Shown here: piece after piece, positions 8,034-16,035 of the stretch
How the letters are laid out: every line of letters starts with the position of its first letter
Position numbering within the stretch: the stretch's first letter is position 1
Assembly (NCBI RefSeq): GCF_051967575.1
Contig: NZ_JBQCJW010000003.1
Location: 1 to 64,000 of the forward strand
DNA length: 64,000 bases
Direction of reading: 5' to 3'
Source of the DNA: Solibacillus silvestris_B
GTDB taxonomy: Bacteria > Bacillota > Bacilli > Bacillales_A > Planococcaceae
The notes under the pieces: generated by a model
Database searches by the model: none
What the model was told of the DNA's origin: nothing
The model's input: only the letters and a program-made list of their open reading frames with translations
Made by a program: the position numbers and the translations under genes

Positions 8034-8370
8034 TATTTTCTCTCACTACTTTAACCGATGATTGCATGTCTGATGATTCGTTCAGTTTGACGATGTATTG
8101 TGCGTCTTTTTCCACAGGTACGACCAATACTTGACCGAAAACAACCTTTTCATCCAGCAAGCCATTTTCCTTCTTAACTTCACTTATCCAATCATGCTTT
8201 GCCATTTTACCACGATATTGTTCCGCTAACGACCATAAAGTATCGCCATGCTCAATTGTTACGTGTTCGTATAATTCAATTTTATCGTCTTTAACGATGA
8301 TAATGGCAAATAATAAAATGGAAAATGCAAGCAGCATTGATGTAAAGCTGTTTAATCTCAACTTCTTCAT
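8020..8370 (-). CDS. yneA: SOS cell-division inhibitor YneA
   Basis: A 116-residue protein with one N-terminal membrane segment (about residues 8-26, SFTSMLLAFSILLFAIIIV) and an extracytoplasmic LysM domain (about residues 38-87, HVTIEHGDTLWSLAEQYRG to GQVLVVPV). This is the architecture of YneA, which delays septation during DNA damage and is removed by extracellular proteolysis. It is divergent from lexA and preceded by three LexA boxes, so it should be induced when LexA is cleaved. It is first in an operon with yneB. Confidence 0.93.
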   Translation of the reverse strand: MKKLRLNSFTSMLLAFSILLFAIIIVKDDKIELYEHVTIEHGDTLWSLAEQYRGKMAKHDWISEVKKENGLLDEKVVFGQVLVVPVEKDAQYIVKLNESSDMQSSVKVVRENNDRN

Positions 8371-8387
8371 AAGAAAACCCCTTTTTT

Positions 8388-8467
8388 AGAATGTATGTTC
8401 GGAATATTTGTTCCCATAATATTACGAACGTATGTTTTTGTCAACTGCTTTTTCGAACTTATGTTTG
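8388..8467. promoter_or_regulatory. Three LexA (SOS) boxes between yneA and lexA
   Basis: The consensus of Gram-positive LexA is CGAAC-N4-GTTCG. Matches: CGAAC GTAT GTTTT (8425-8438), CGAAC TTAT GTTTG (8454-8467) and AGAAT GTAT GTTCG (8388-8401). A further half site GTTCG lies at 8475-8479. The number and placement match the yneA-lexA divergent region of B. subtilis and should repress both directions. Confidence 0.85.
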
Positions 8468-8531
8468 CTTTCATGTTCGCATACTGCTATACTTACATTA
8501 AGAAAAATAGCATGATAAAGAGGTGAGTAAG

Positions 8532-9155
8532 TTGACACAGAAAATTTCAAAGCGACAACAAGCCATTCTAACTTTTATAAAAGAGGAAGTTCGTACAAAA
8601 GGCTATCCGCCATCAGTTCGTGAAATTGGAGAGGCGGTAGGTTTAGCTTCTAGTTCAACGGTCCATGGGCATCTTGCTCGTTTAGAAAGTAAAGGGCTTA
8701 TTCGTCGCGACCCTACGAAGCCGCGCGCCATTGAAATATTAGATCAGGAAGATATGTCAATCGCTAAACAAGGGGTTATCCATGTGCCATTAATCGGCAA
8801 AGTAACAGCCGGTCTACCTATTTCGGCAATTGAAGACATCCAGGAATATTTCCCGTTGCCAGATGCATATGGCTCTCCGGAAGAAGATTTATTCATGCTT
8901 GAAATTATGGGAGAATCGATGATTGAAGCAGGCATTCTAAATGGGGATTATGTCATCGTGAAGAAAACTTCTACAGCAAGCAATGGCGAAATAGTCGTTG
9001 CAATGACGGAGGAAGATGAAGCGACGGTAAAACGCTTCTACAAAGAAAAGACATATTTTCGTTTACAGCCGGAAAACAGTTCAATGGAGCCAATTATCGT
9101 CAATAAAGTATCCATTTTAGGCAAAGTTGTAGGTCTCTATCGAAATATTCATTAA
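8532..9155 (+). CDS. lexA: SOS repressor LexA
   Basis: LexA represses DNA-damage genes and cleaves itself when stimulated by RecA filaments. It has an N-terminal winged helix (PPSVREIGEAVGLASSSTVHGHLARLE, about residues 26-52) and a C-terminal S24 peptidase domain with cleavage site Ala93-Gly94 (VTAGLP), nucleophile Ser129 (GESM) and base Lys167 (TVKRFY). I chose the TTG at 8532: GAGGTG lies about 6 bases before it and the protein then aligns with B. subtilis LexA (207 versus 205 residues). A GTG at 8523 would sit inside that ribosome-binding site. Divergent from yneA across shared SOS boxes. Confidence 0.97.
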   Translation: MTQKISKRQQAILTFIKEEVRTKGYPPSVREIGEAVGLASSSTVHGHLARLESKGLIRRDPTKPRAIEILDQEDMSIAKQGVIHVPLIGKVTAGLPISAIEDIQEYFPLPDAYGSPEEDLFMLEIMGESMIEAGILNGDYVIVKKTSTASNGEIVVAMTEEDEATVKRFYKEKTYFRLQPENSSMEPIIVNKVSILGKVVGLYRNIH

Positions 9156-9160
9156 TTGTA

Positions 9161-9195
9161 AGCTTGCCATTCTAGTTGAATCGGCAAGTTTTTTT
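9161..9195 (+). terminator. Terminator of lexA
   Basis: AGCTTGCC pairs with GGCAAGTT around a 14-base loop and is followed by a T run, right after the lexA stop. Confidence 0.85.
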
Positions 9196-9203
9196 ATATT
9201 GCC

Positions 9204-9229
9204 AAAAAACTCAGCCGCTATCGACTGAG
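9204..9229 (-). terminator. Terminator of the amidotransferase gene
   Basis: CTCAG-C-CG and CG-A-CTGAG form a stem with a 4-base loop, followed on the minus strand by six T, 12 bases beyond the stop at 9242. Confidence 0.75.
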
Positions 9230-9241
9230 CCATTCCGTTCC

Positions 9242-9937
9242 TTACTTTTTGCACGCATTTATAAAGCTTTCAAATAAACGTTGTGCATGAATATTTCCAT
9301 GAGGGGCCAATTCCTCTGGATGCCACTGCACTGCAACACAGTACGGGTGCGATTCATGCTCAATCCCTTCAATAATGCCATCTTTCGCAATTGCCGATAC
9401 AACCAACCCTTTCCCCAACTGTCCAACAGATTGGTGGTGAAATGTGTTCACGCGAAACGAATCTTCCCCAAAAATAGTTTTAAATTTTGGTGTTGCCACT
9501 TCAACAGTGTGGGCCAATTCTGCTCGCTTGGAAGATTGCTTATGTAATAAAGCATTTTCCATCTGTGACGGAATATCCTGTATAATCGTTCCGCCAAGCG
9601 CAACATTCATAATTTGCTGGCCTCGGCAAATACCTAAAATGGGCATTTGTCTATTGTATGCCTCGTTCATTAGCAAAATATCGCTATCATCGCGCTTTCG
9701 GACAACACTTCCTATATGGCGATGCGGCTCTTCCCCAAATAATAGTGGATCAATATCGGCACCGCCAATTAATACAAGCCCGTCTATAATGTTTAATAAA
9801 GCTTCCGCATTTTCTTTTGTCGCATTCGGTATGCATACCGGGATACCCCCTGCCTGTTCAATTGACGTTAAATAGGCATTATTAATATCCAGTTTTTTAT
9901 CAAAGTCGTACATCGTCAACCCAATGATTGGTTTCAT
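9242..9937 (-). CDS. Class I glutamine amidotransferase-like hydrolase (gamma-Glu-GABA hydrolase family)
   Basis: A 231-residue class I glutamine amidotransferase domain of the PuuD/peptidase C26 type. Catalytic triad: Cys104 in GICRGQQ, His206 and Glu208 in QWHPEEL. The LIGGADIDPLLFGE segment is characteristic of gamma-glutamyl-gamma-aminobutyrate hydrolases, which release glutamate from gamma-glutamyl compounds. No synthetase partner is adjacent, so it acts alone as a hydrolase; the substrate is not determined by context. Cytoplasmic. A good ribosome-binding site (AGGTAAA) precedes the ATG and a terminator follows. Confidence 0.88.
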   Translation of the reverse strand: MKPIIGLTMYDFDKKLDINNAYLTSIEQAGGIPVCIPNATKENAEALLNIIDGLVLIGGADIDPLLFGEEPHRHIGSVVRKRDDSDILLMNEAYNRQMPILGICRGQQIMNVALGGTIIQDIPSQMENALLHKQSSKRAELAHTVEVATPKFKTIFGEDSFRVNTFHHQSVGQLGKGLVVSAIAKDGIIEGIEHESHPYCVAVQWHPEELAPHGNIHAQRLFESFINACKK

Positions 9938-10024
9938 TTTACCTGCCCCTTATCTTTTATAGATAATTCAAATAATTCAAATTATACTATTGCACCTCGG
10001 TAAATGACCAGCGAAATTATCCGT

Positions 10025-10053
10025 AAAAAAAGGATTGCTCAAGTGCAATCCTT
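10025..10053 (-). terminator. Terminator of the nucleotidase gene
   Basis: AAGGATTGC (10030-10038) pairs with GCAATCCTT (10045-10053), followed on the minus strand by a T run, a few bases after the stop at 10060. Confidence 0.88.
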
Positions 10054-10059
10054 ACGCTG

Positions 10060-10605
10060 TTATACGGTTTCCAATTGTTTAATGAAGTATTGTTTGATAT
10101 CCTGCCAGTTTTGGACACGTATATATCCTTCCTCCGCACTGTTGTACGGCATTGAATATAATAGCCCCGTCCCTTTAAATGCAGCTAGTTGCCTTGGACT
10201 GTCATCGATTAAATAATCGGTATGTATAACCGCCTTATTCCCGCAAAAAACAATATTTTGTGTTTTTATAAATGGCAGATGCTCCATTAGCCAATCATAT
10301 TTTGCAGTAAATGACCCGGGTACATCCATCGCTGCTGTCGCAATAAACACTTCATAATGCTCTTGAAGCTCTTGAATAACTTCAATTGCGTCCTCATCAA
10401 GCACTTTTAAATCGCGGAAATAATCCGGCTCATTTAACATGGCAAACAGTTTTTTCGCATCTTCGCGAGGCAAATCACGCTGTGTTGTCAATAAAAATTC
10501 TTCATCCGTAAAATCCGTACCGAAACTATCATTATAAGTAACTCGCAACTTCGAATAAAAATCAGCCAGTACTTGATCCATATCAATGGCAATACTTTTT
10601 TTCAT
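10060..10605 (-). CDS. 5'(3')-deoxyribonucleotidase-like HAD phosphatase
   Basis: A 181-residue HAD-superfamily protein of the NT5C (deoxyribonucleotidase) family, which dephosphorylates deoxyribonucleoside monophosphates. Motif I is DMDQVLADFY at residues 8-17, with the two catalytic aspartates; motif II is IATAAMD, and motif IV is DYLIDDSPRQL. The start was placed at the ATG behind AAGGAGG (MKKSIAIDMD); a 14-codon upstream extension has neither homology nor a ribosome-binding site. The gene has its own terminator. The exact nucleotide substrate is inferred from family only. Confidence 0.85.
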   Translation of the reverse strand: MKKSIAIDMDQVLADFYSKLRVTYNDSFGTDFTDEEFLLTTQRDLPREDAKKLFAMLNEPDYFRDLKVLDEDAIEVIQELQEHYEVFIATAAMDVPGSFTAKYDWLMEHLPFIKTQNIVFCGNKAVIHTDYLIDDSPRQLAAFKGTGLLYSMPYNSAEEGYIRVQNWQDIKQYFIKQLETV

Positions 10606-10683
10606 GTTAAAAGCCTCCTTGAAATTCCCTAAATCCAGTTTATACAATAGTATGCTAATAAAACAAGGTAAAGCCCTTTACAA

Positions 10684-11391
10684 TTAACAACGGACATATT
10701 TGCGTTTAAAGCCGATACGCCCTTTATCGATTTGTTTTTCGATTTCTGCATATGCATGTAAAATGCCTGGTTTTTTCCCCTCTCGTTTCGTTTCAATGGC
10801 TCCGATTTCGTCTGCAATTTTTAATGCCTCATCATGTAATGGCTTATAGGAAACACCGACTGTCATGACAAAGTTATTCATAGCAACTTGTGTACGCGGT
10901 GGTGCATGATGGATATTTTGCTTCACCTGTTCAAGCATGCCCAGTAATTTCTCTTTTGAAAATTCCTCATCTTTACGATTGCCGAGCAGCCAGCAATAAC
11001 AATGCCACCCCGCGGACATTTTCAGCTCTTCGCCGCTTGCTATCCACTTATCGCTCACTTGTTGTGCAATATCCGATTCCGCCAATGTCACCGCGACAAC
11101 ATAATCTGAAATCATATAAAAATACGCTTGTTCAAGCCAGCGATCATAATCTGCCTCTGTCATAGCTGTCGGATCCGCAATAATTCCAGCAAAATACATT
11201 GCATCATAGTTGCCTGTCGCATAAAGCTGTTCTGCCAGCCCATGATTGATTTTAATTTGCTTCGCGAACGGTTTCATCGAGCCAATCGTCACACCAAATA
11301 CCGGCTCCTTTGCACCGTTTGACATATAAATCTTTTTCGTGCGCTCTTTTCCAAGTGCTTCAAATTCTTGCATCATCGTTTCGAAATCCAT
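10684..11391 (-). CDS. AlkD-like DNA alkylation repair protein
   Basis: A 235-residue HEAT-like repeat protein of the DNA alkylation repair (AlkD/AlkC) family, whose members excise alkylated bases as glycosylases. The conserved segment FGVTIGSMKPFAKQI (about residues 32-46) and several following helical pairs are visible, including the W-rich stretch SAGWHCYCWLLGNR. Whether the catalytic Trp/Asp residues of AlkD are conserved cannot be settled by eye; some relatives are divergent. It follows a metallohydrolase-like gene by 11 bases and has an AAAGGAGG ribosome-binding site, so it is the third gene of a probable operon (12886 to 10684). Confidence 0.8.
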   Translation of the reverse strand: MDFETMMQEFEALGKERTKKIYMSNGAKEPVFGVTIGSMKPFAKQIKINHGLAEQLYATGNYDAMYFAGIIADPTAMTEADYDRWLEQAYFYMISDYVVAVTLAESDIAQQVSDKWIASGEELKMSAGWHCYCWLLGNRKDEEFSKEKLLGMLEQVKQNIHHAPPRTQVAMNNFVMTVGVSYKPLHDEALKIADEIGAIETKREGKKPGILHAYAEIEKQIDKGRIGFKRKYVRC

Positions 11392-11402
11392 AAAATCCTC
11401 CT

Positions 11403-12251
11403 TTAGTATTGATGAATGAGCGTATTCAGCTCATTTCTCATCTTAGTGTGAAATCCACGTTCATTCCATAGCATAAACGCTGGAATTTCCCCATTTTCAT
11501 CAATGAGCTGTTTGACGGCACGATACGCTATATAATAGGCAAGGCGCGTATGACCAAATGATTGTCCGCCATTGATCGAAAACCATTCCTTAAATACATA
11601 TGAGCTGCCTTCACTTTCTATATCATGAATAAACTTCTGTATAATTTCAACTTCATTATGCTTACAAAAGTTTAGCCAATCCATATGTTCCTCAAACGCA
11701 AAATAAACATCCTCCCTCGTTTGAACGGCTTTTGTACTTAAATATGTAGCAACCCCTTCTTGCAGCAGCCATGTATAAGGGCTTGTCCAGTCAACATTCG
11801 ACCACTGGATTGCTTCATTCATCGAAATCAGATGGTGTGCTGCATGCCCGAATTCATGTGCTGCAATTGTTTGCAAATGCTCCGTTTTGGGAGATAATTT
11901 CTCAAGACAGAAGGCAATTTCAGGATTGTATTGCCGGTATGTATAAGCATTTGAGCCATATAATCCGACAAGTAAATGCACATCTTGTGTAAACTCTATA
12001 TGATAGCTTTTTTCATAAAAGCTTTTGATCTCCATAATAATTTCAGGCAATTTTTCTGCTGATTCTGTTATGCGCCCGATATGTTGCGGATGCCGATCAA
12101 TTGCACGAACGATTTTCCCCTCTTTATTTTTGCAGTGGTTGGCAAAATAGTATTCGTAATGCACGCTGTATTTTTGAAAATAATCATTTAAGTAATGTAT
12201 TGTCGGCTCGTAACTCTCGACAAACGGTTTCGCCAAATCCCAAATTTTCAT
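11403..12251 (-). CDS. Zinc metallopeptidase-like protein (HExxH)
   Basis: A 282-residue protein with a gluzincin-type zinc motif HEFGHAAHH and, 28 residues on, the probable third ligand in LLQEGVATYLS. This resembles DUF2268-like putative proteases, in which substrates are unknown. No signal peptide is seen, so it is probably cytoplasmic. Its ATG overlaps the stop of the upstream PLC-like gene by 4 bases (ATGA), a sign of translational coupling. Peptidase activity is inferred from the motif only. Confidence 0.75.
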   Translation of the reverse strand: MKIWDLAKPFVESYEPTIHYLNDYFQKYSVHYEYYFANHCKNKEGKIVRAIDRHPQHIGRITESAEKLPEIIMEIKSFYEKSYHIEFTQDVHLLVGLYGSNAYTYRQYNPEIAFCLEKLSPKTEHLQTIAAHEFGHAAHHLISMNEAIQWSNVDWTSPYTWLLQEGVATYLSTKAVQTREDVYFAFEEHMDWLNFCKHNEVEIIQKFIHDIESEGSSYVFKEWFSINGGQSFGHTRLAYYIAYRAVKQLIDENGEIPAFMLWNERGFHTKMRNELNTLIHQY

Positions 12252-12886
12252 CGTTCATGCTCCTTCTCATCAAGCTTTTTCTGCTTCATTTTCAGTAAAA
12301 AAACGCTCTTTTCAACTGAAGTTTCGATATAGCCAATGATTTGCTCCAACGTAAATATAGTAAGCGATGTGTGCAATGCTGCCGAATCATATTTCAAATC
12401 AGCTAAAACATAAGGGATAAATGCAGAAATCTCTTCAGCCGGCACTTCCTGTAAATTTCCTGCTTCAAAAGGAATTTTCAGCAATGTTGCAAGTCGTTCA
12501 TTCAAGCGGTAATATTCGATTAATTTTGCATTCAATAATTTAAAATCTTCATGATATGCCTGTAATACTGCCGGGTTTAATTCAATACGATTTTTCAGCC
12601 ACGGCACATAAAAGCCTTGCAGCCACAAATCATCTGCGATTAAATGCGTGTAATAGCCAGCTATATAGCTTTCCGGCGCTTTACTTCCATACTTTTCAAC
12701 AAATGCCTCATAATCTATTTTTCTAGTGAAATGCCGCAGTTCCCCTGTATAAAAATGCGAGGTTTCTTTGTTCGTTATCGCTGCATCTGCTGCAATGCCT
12801 CCTACTAGAAAGGTTGCCTGATCTTGAATCATTAATGCATCCGCTACTTTACAGGCAATGATAGCATGCATAATTCTTGAACCCAT
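12248..12886 (-). CDS. Zn-dependent phospholipase C-like hydrolase
   Basis: A 212-residue helical protein resembling the zinc-dependent phospholipase C fold: an N-terminal MGSRIMHAIIACKVAD with a metal-type histidine, GGIAADAA, SHFYTGE and GYYTHLIADDLW, where His and Asp residues recur at expected ligand positions. No signal peptide, unlike secreted phospholipases C, so it is likely an intracellular hydrolase of unknown substrate. It is the first gene of a probable operon with the metallopeptidase-like and AlkD-like genes. A GGAGG ribosome-binding site precedes the ATG. Confidence 0.7.
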   Translation of the reverse strand: MGSRIMHAIIACKVADALMIQDQATFLVGGIAADAAITNKETSHFYTGELRHFTRKIDYEAFVEKYGSKAPESYIAGYYTHLIADDLWLQGFYVPWLKNRIELNPAVLQAYHEDFKLLNAKLIEYYRLNERLATLLKIPFEAGNLQEVPAEEISAFIPYVLADLKYDSAALHTSLTIFTLEQIIGYIETSVEKSVFLLKMKQKKLDEKEHER

Positions 12887-13105
12887 GTAAGTACCTCCAT
12901 AAATAAGCCATGTTTAATAATTCAAGAAAATTGACGGAAATCCCTTTATTTTCACACCATCGCTGCATAACCGGCTATCCAAAAGGCAATCTCTAAATAA
13001 TGCCGAATAATACTATACACATTTTCCGGCCTTCATGTTACTGGATAGTATTTATATGTTATGATGTGTTAAGAAAAAATTAAATAACTTTGTGAAATTA
13101 TATAA

Positions 13106-13942
13106 AAGCAGGTATTCCCTTTTAATACGAAATATAAAGGTTTTGTTTCAAATGATGACAACTATTCATTTTCAATTAACAAGCAGACAAATATTGGTAT
13201 CGTATTGAACGGGCTGGAAAATCATTCTGGCGATTTATCGTTCAATCTATTTAAAGGGGATCGCGCTGTTAAAAACTTGGATTACTTGGCACATGCAAAA
13301 AGCCTTTCTTTCGACCGAAAACATTTAACGGAACAATTACCGCCTGGCAGCTATACGGTTTCAGTAGCGGATTACGGCTCGAGGGAACAGTTCAATCGTG
13401 TAGATTACGACATAGCAATATACGAGCTTCTATTTTCCGATGTAACAACGAAAAATATGTATATTCATGAAATTACAGCTTTATCAAAATCAGGTATGAT
13501 TATGGGCCATGCGGATGGTATATTCCAGCCTAAAAATAATATTACACGCAGGCAAGTACTGACAATGCTTAGCCGCGACCAAAATTTATCATTGCCGCCA
13601 ATGCGCAAAATGAAGGACTTTAAAGATGTGAAAGCCAACAGTTCGGCATATGACCTTATAAAACCTTTTTATGAGGCGGGAATTATTGACGGTTCTGATA
13701 CGGAGATGAATTTAGCGAGCCCGTTAACACGCGCTCAGTTAGCCAAAATTTTAGTGAATGCCTACCAGTTGAAAATGAGGGATAATGCGGCTGCTTTTAA
13801 GGATGCGTCATCAAATGAATATATTCGGATTTTAGCGTCCAATGGCATAACGACAGGTTCAAACGGCTATTTCGCGCCAAATAAGCCTGTCACACGCGAG
13901 CATTTTAGTGTTTTCTTATATTGGCTTTATAATATGGAGTAA
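13106..13942 (+). pseudogene. 5'-truncated S-layer-homology (SLH) protein with PPC-like domain
   Basis: The frame is open from 13106, just after a TAA, and encodes KQVFPFNTKYKGFVSNDD and onwards without any ATG or ribosome-binding site. The first ~95 residues look like a pre-peptidase C-terminal (PPC) beta-sandwich (DDNYSFSINKQTNIGIVL to LPPGSYTVSVADYG). Three SLH repeats follow: FSDVTTKNMYIHEI..., FKDVKANSSAYDLI... and FKDASSNEYIRILA..., the usual anchor to cell-wall polymer. Signal peptide and catalytic or functional N-terminus are missing. A TTG at 13205 could start a shorter product but would cut the PPC domain. Best read as the remnant of a wall-anchored exoprotein. Confidence 0.7.
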
Positions 13943-13958
13943 GAAACACACCATACTA
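13930..13958 (+). promoter_or_regulatory. Possible SigG promoter of the gamma-SASP gene
   Basis: TAATA (13930-13934), a 17-base spacer and CATACTA (13952-13958) resemble the forespore SigG consensus (GHATR and CATNHTA). It is about 150 bases before the start codon, which is long for a SASP gene, so confidence is modest. Confidence 0.35.
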
Positions 13959-14109
13959 AAAACTTTTAAATCCGTTCAGTAAAATCCTATTATCCTTTAA
14001 TGAAATTTTTGGCAATTGATGGTCTAACAGGAAAACGCATTGTAAGAAAAAATATTCCATCGAATAATAAAACAGCCTCTGAACAGAATAAATTCAGGAG
14101 GTGATATTG

Positions 14110-14758
14110 ATGACAAACAACAAAAAATTCAATAATAAAAAGAACGCCGAATTCGGAATGGAGACGGATGTTAACCAAGTCATCAAACAAAACCAAAAGG
14201 CAGAAGCTAAAAAACAACTAGCTTCCGGTTTATTCGCAAATAACGGTTTTCAGAAAAAACCGAATGCAATGAACGCCGAATTTGGTTTGGAGACAAACGT
14301 TAACCAAGTCCGACAGCAAAACCAGCAGGCTGAAGCTAAAAAGCAGCAAGNNNNNNNNNNNNNNNNNNNNNNNNNNNNNNNNNNNNNNNNNNNNNNNNNN
14401 NNNNNNNNNNNNNNNNNNNNNNNNNNNNNNNNNNNNNNNNNNNNNNNNNNCTTCCGGTTTATTTGCCAACAATGGCTACCAGAAAAATTCCAGTGCCATG
14501 AACGCTGAATTCGGAATGGAAACGGACGTTAATCAAGTCCGGCAGCAAAACCAGCAGGCTGAAGCTAAAAAGCAGCAAGCTTCCGGTTTATTTGCCAACA
14601 ATGGCTACCAGAAAAATTCCAGTGCCATGAACGCTGAATTCGGAATGGAAACGGACATTAATCAAGTCCGACAGCAAAACCAGCAGGCTGAAACTAAAAA
14701 GCAGCAAGCTTCCGGCATATTTGCCAAAGATCGCTACAAAAACAATAATGGCAAATAA
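14110..14758 (+). CDS. sspE: Gamma-type small acid-soluble spore protein with 43-aa tandem repeats (interrupted by gap)
   Basis: A gamma-SASP, an abundant spore-core protein rich in Gln, Asn, Ala and Lys that serves as an amino-acid store during germination. Each repeat carries AEFGMETDVNQVRQQNQQAE, the Gpr-type cleavage region. The unit is 129 bp (43 residues): 14222-14350, then the gap, 14451-14579, 14580-14708, and a partial unit to the stop at 14756-14758. The start ATG at 14110 follows AGGAGGTGAT. The frame before the gap and after it differ only because the 100-N filler is not a multiple of three; closing the gap with any whole number of units restores one frame. True repeat number is unknown. 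Confidence 0.88.
14351..14450. other. Assembly gap (100 N)
   Basis: Exactly 100 N, a placeholder length, inside the SASP repeat array and starting and ending at the same point of the 129-bp unit. It marks collapsed or unresolved tandem repeats. Confidence 0.95.
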
Positions 14759-14772
14759 GCTAATTATTTTTC

Positions 14773-14803
14773 AAAACCGGCAATCTTATTTGCCGGTTTT
14801 TTG
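14773..14803 (+). terminator. Terminator of the gamma-SASP gene
   Basis: AAAACCGGCAA pairs with TTGCCGGTTTT around a 6-base loop and is followed by T, 15 bases after the stop. Confidence 0.9.
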
Positions 14804-14946
14804 CTTCCCGTATTATCGTTTTTTCACACTTCCAATTAGCTCCTCTTTATATATGGCATTCCTCTTATTCCTTAGTTTAAGCTCAAATAATTTCTCTTAT
14901 AATCTACAATTACTTCCAAATACCGCAATTTTGGAACAGTATTTCT

Positions 14947-14966
14947 CCAGTATTTTGATATACTGG
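14947..14966. promoter_or_regulatory. Operator-like dyad upstream of the AraC-type gene
   Basis: CCAGTAT and ATACTGG are perfect inverted arms separated by 6 bases, 40 bases before the regulator's start. A -10-like TATACT (14959-14964) lies inside it, so binding here could control the regulator's own promoter. Confidence 0.45.
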
Positions 14967-15005
14967 TTTTACTGTACGAAATGCCCTTTATTTGGAGGAA
15001 CTTTA

Positions 15006-15899
15006 ATGGACACAACGGAAACTCTGCAAGGAATTCTAGAATTTATTGACGAACATATCACAGATAATATCAGCCCGGAAGTTTTAGCTGCACAAGCGGG
15101 ATATTCAACTTGGCACTTCTGCCGATTATTCCAATGGGGTACTGGCTATTCGGTGATGGCCTATGTACGGAATCGCCGCCTTGCTTTCGCTGCTTATGAA
15201 CTTTCTTCTGGCAAGCGAATTCTTGATATCTCAATGGATTATGGGTTTGGGACTCATTCTGGTTTTAGTAAAGCTTTTCGGCGTTATTTCGGTTGTTCAC
15301 CAGGAACCTATCGCTTGCATGCACATAGTAATCGTCCGTTCCCGCCAAGTCTCCCCGGCGCGTACAAATACTTGATTGGAGGAATTATTATGGAGCCTAA
15401 ATTTGTTACACTTCCTGCTATAAAGCTTGCTGGTTTTGCAATCAAAACAACTTCAGTTGCTGGAGAAAACTCAAAAGCAATCCCTGCTTTCTGGAATGAT
15501 TACATGAGTAATGGAATGATGGAAAAACTACACGCAGAAAAATTCATCAAAAAGCACGATGAATATGGTGTGTGCTTCCAGGAAGACATGACGACCGGAG
15601 AATTCGAGTATGTTATCGGCGTTGAACGGAAAGACGATGCAGAAATTTCTGGAGAATATCATGTTTGCGAAGTACCTCCCGCAACCTATGCAGTATTTTC
15701 ATCCCCACCAAGTGATGGAGCAAACTTTGCTGCTGCTATTCAAGGCACGTGGAATTACATTTTTAATGAATGGTTCCCTAAGTCTGGTTATGAGTACGCA
15801 CCAAATTGTAATGACTTTGAACTTTACGATGACCGCAGCATGCCTGATGAAGGAAAGATTTGCGATATCTATATTCCGGTAGTTAGAATGCAAAAATAG
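15006..15899 (+). CDS. AraC-family regulator with GyrI-like effector domain
   Basis: A 297-residue transcription regulator. Residues about 1-105 are an AraC/XylS double helix-turn-helix (SPEVLAAQAGYSTWHFCRLF and LDISMDYGFGTHSGFSKAFRRYFGCSPGTYR). Residues about 128-297 are a GyrI-like/AraC effector-binding domain (PAIKLAGFAIKT, EVPPATYAVF, DFELYDD), which binds hydrophobic or cationic small molecules in Rob and BmrR-type regulators. The ATG follows GGAGG closely; a much longer open frame beginning inside the SASP gene is an artefact. A dyad upstream suggests autoregulation. No transporter or target gene is adjacent. Confidence 0.9.
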   Translation: MDTTETLQGILEFIDEHITDNISPEVLAAQAGYSTWHFCRLFQWGTGYSVMAYVRNRRLAFAAYELSSGKRILDISMDYGFGTHSGFSKAFRRYFGCSPGTYRLHAHSNRPFPPSLPGAYKYLIGGIIMEPKFVTLPAIKLAGFAIKTTSVAGENSKAIPAFWNDYMSNGMMEKLHAEKFIKKHDEYGVCFQEDMTTGEFEYVIGVERKDDAEISGEYHVCEVPPATYAVFSSPPSDGANFAAAIQGTWNYIFNEWFPKSGYEYAPNCNDFELYDDRSMPDEGKICDIYIPVVRMQK

Positions 15900-16000
15900 A
15901 GACAAAATACAATTGAATGGTGTTAAAAAAGATCAAATCCATTTAAAGAAAATAGCCATGTGGGCAAGGGAAAATCAGCTTGCGGACAATAAAACCATCA

Positions 16001-16031
16001 AAAGCGTTGGAGCCTACAGCCCCAACGCTTT
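16001..16031 (-). terminator. Terminator of glnRA
   Basis: AAAGCGTTGG pairs with CCAACGCTTT around an 11-base loop, 5 bases beyond the glnA stop; only a short T run follows on the minus strand. Confidence 0.7.
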
Positions 16032-16035
16032 CATC

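Noticed and set aside
14110..14758. Frameshift in the gamma-SASP gene
   Set aside because: It comes from the 100-base filler, which is not a multiple of three; the flanks join in frame at the repeat boundary.
14222..14758. CRISPR array
   Set aside because: The repeats are contiguous 129-bp coding units without spacers and encode a SASP.
14721..15005. N-terminal extension of the AraC-type gene into the SASP gene
   Set aside because: It crosses the SASP terminator and the candidate promoter; the ATG at 15006 has a good GGAGG site and begins the helix-turn-helix domain.
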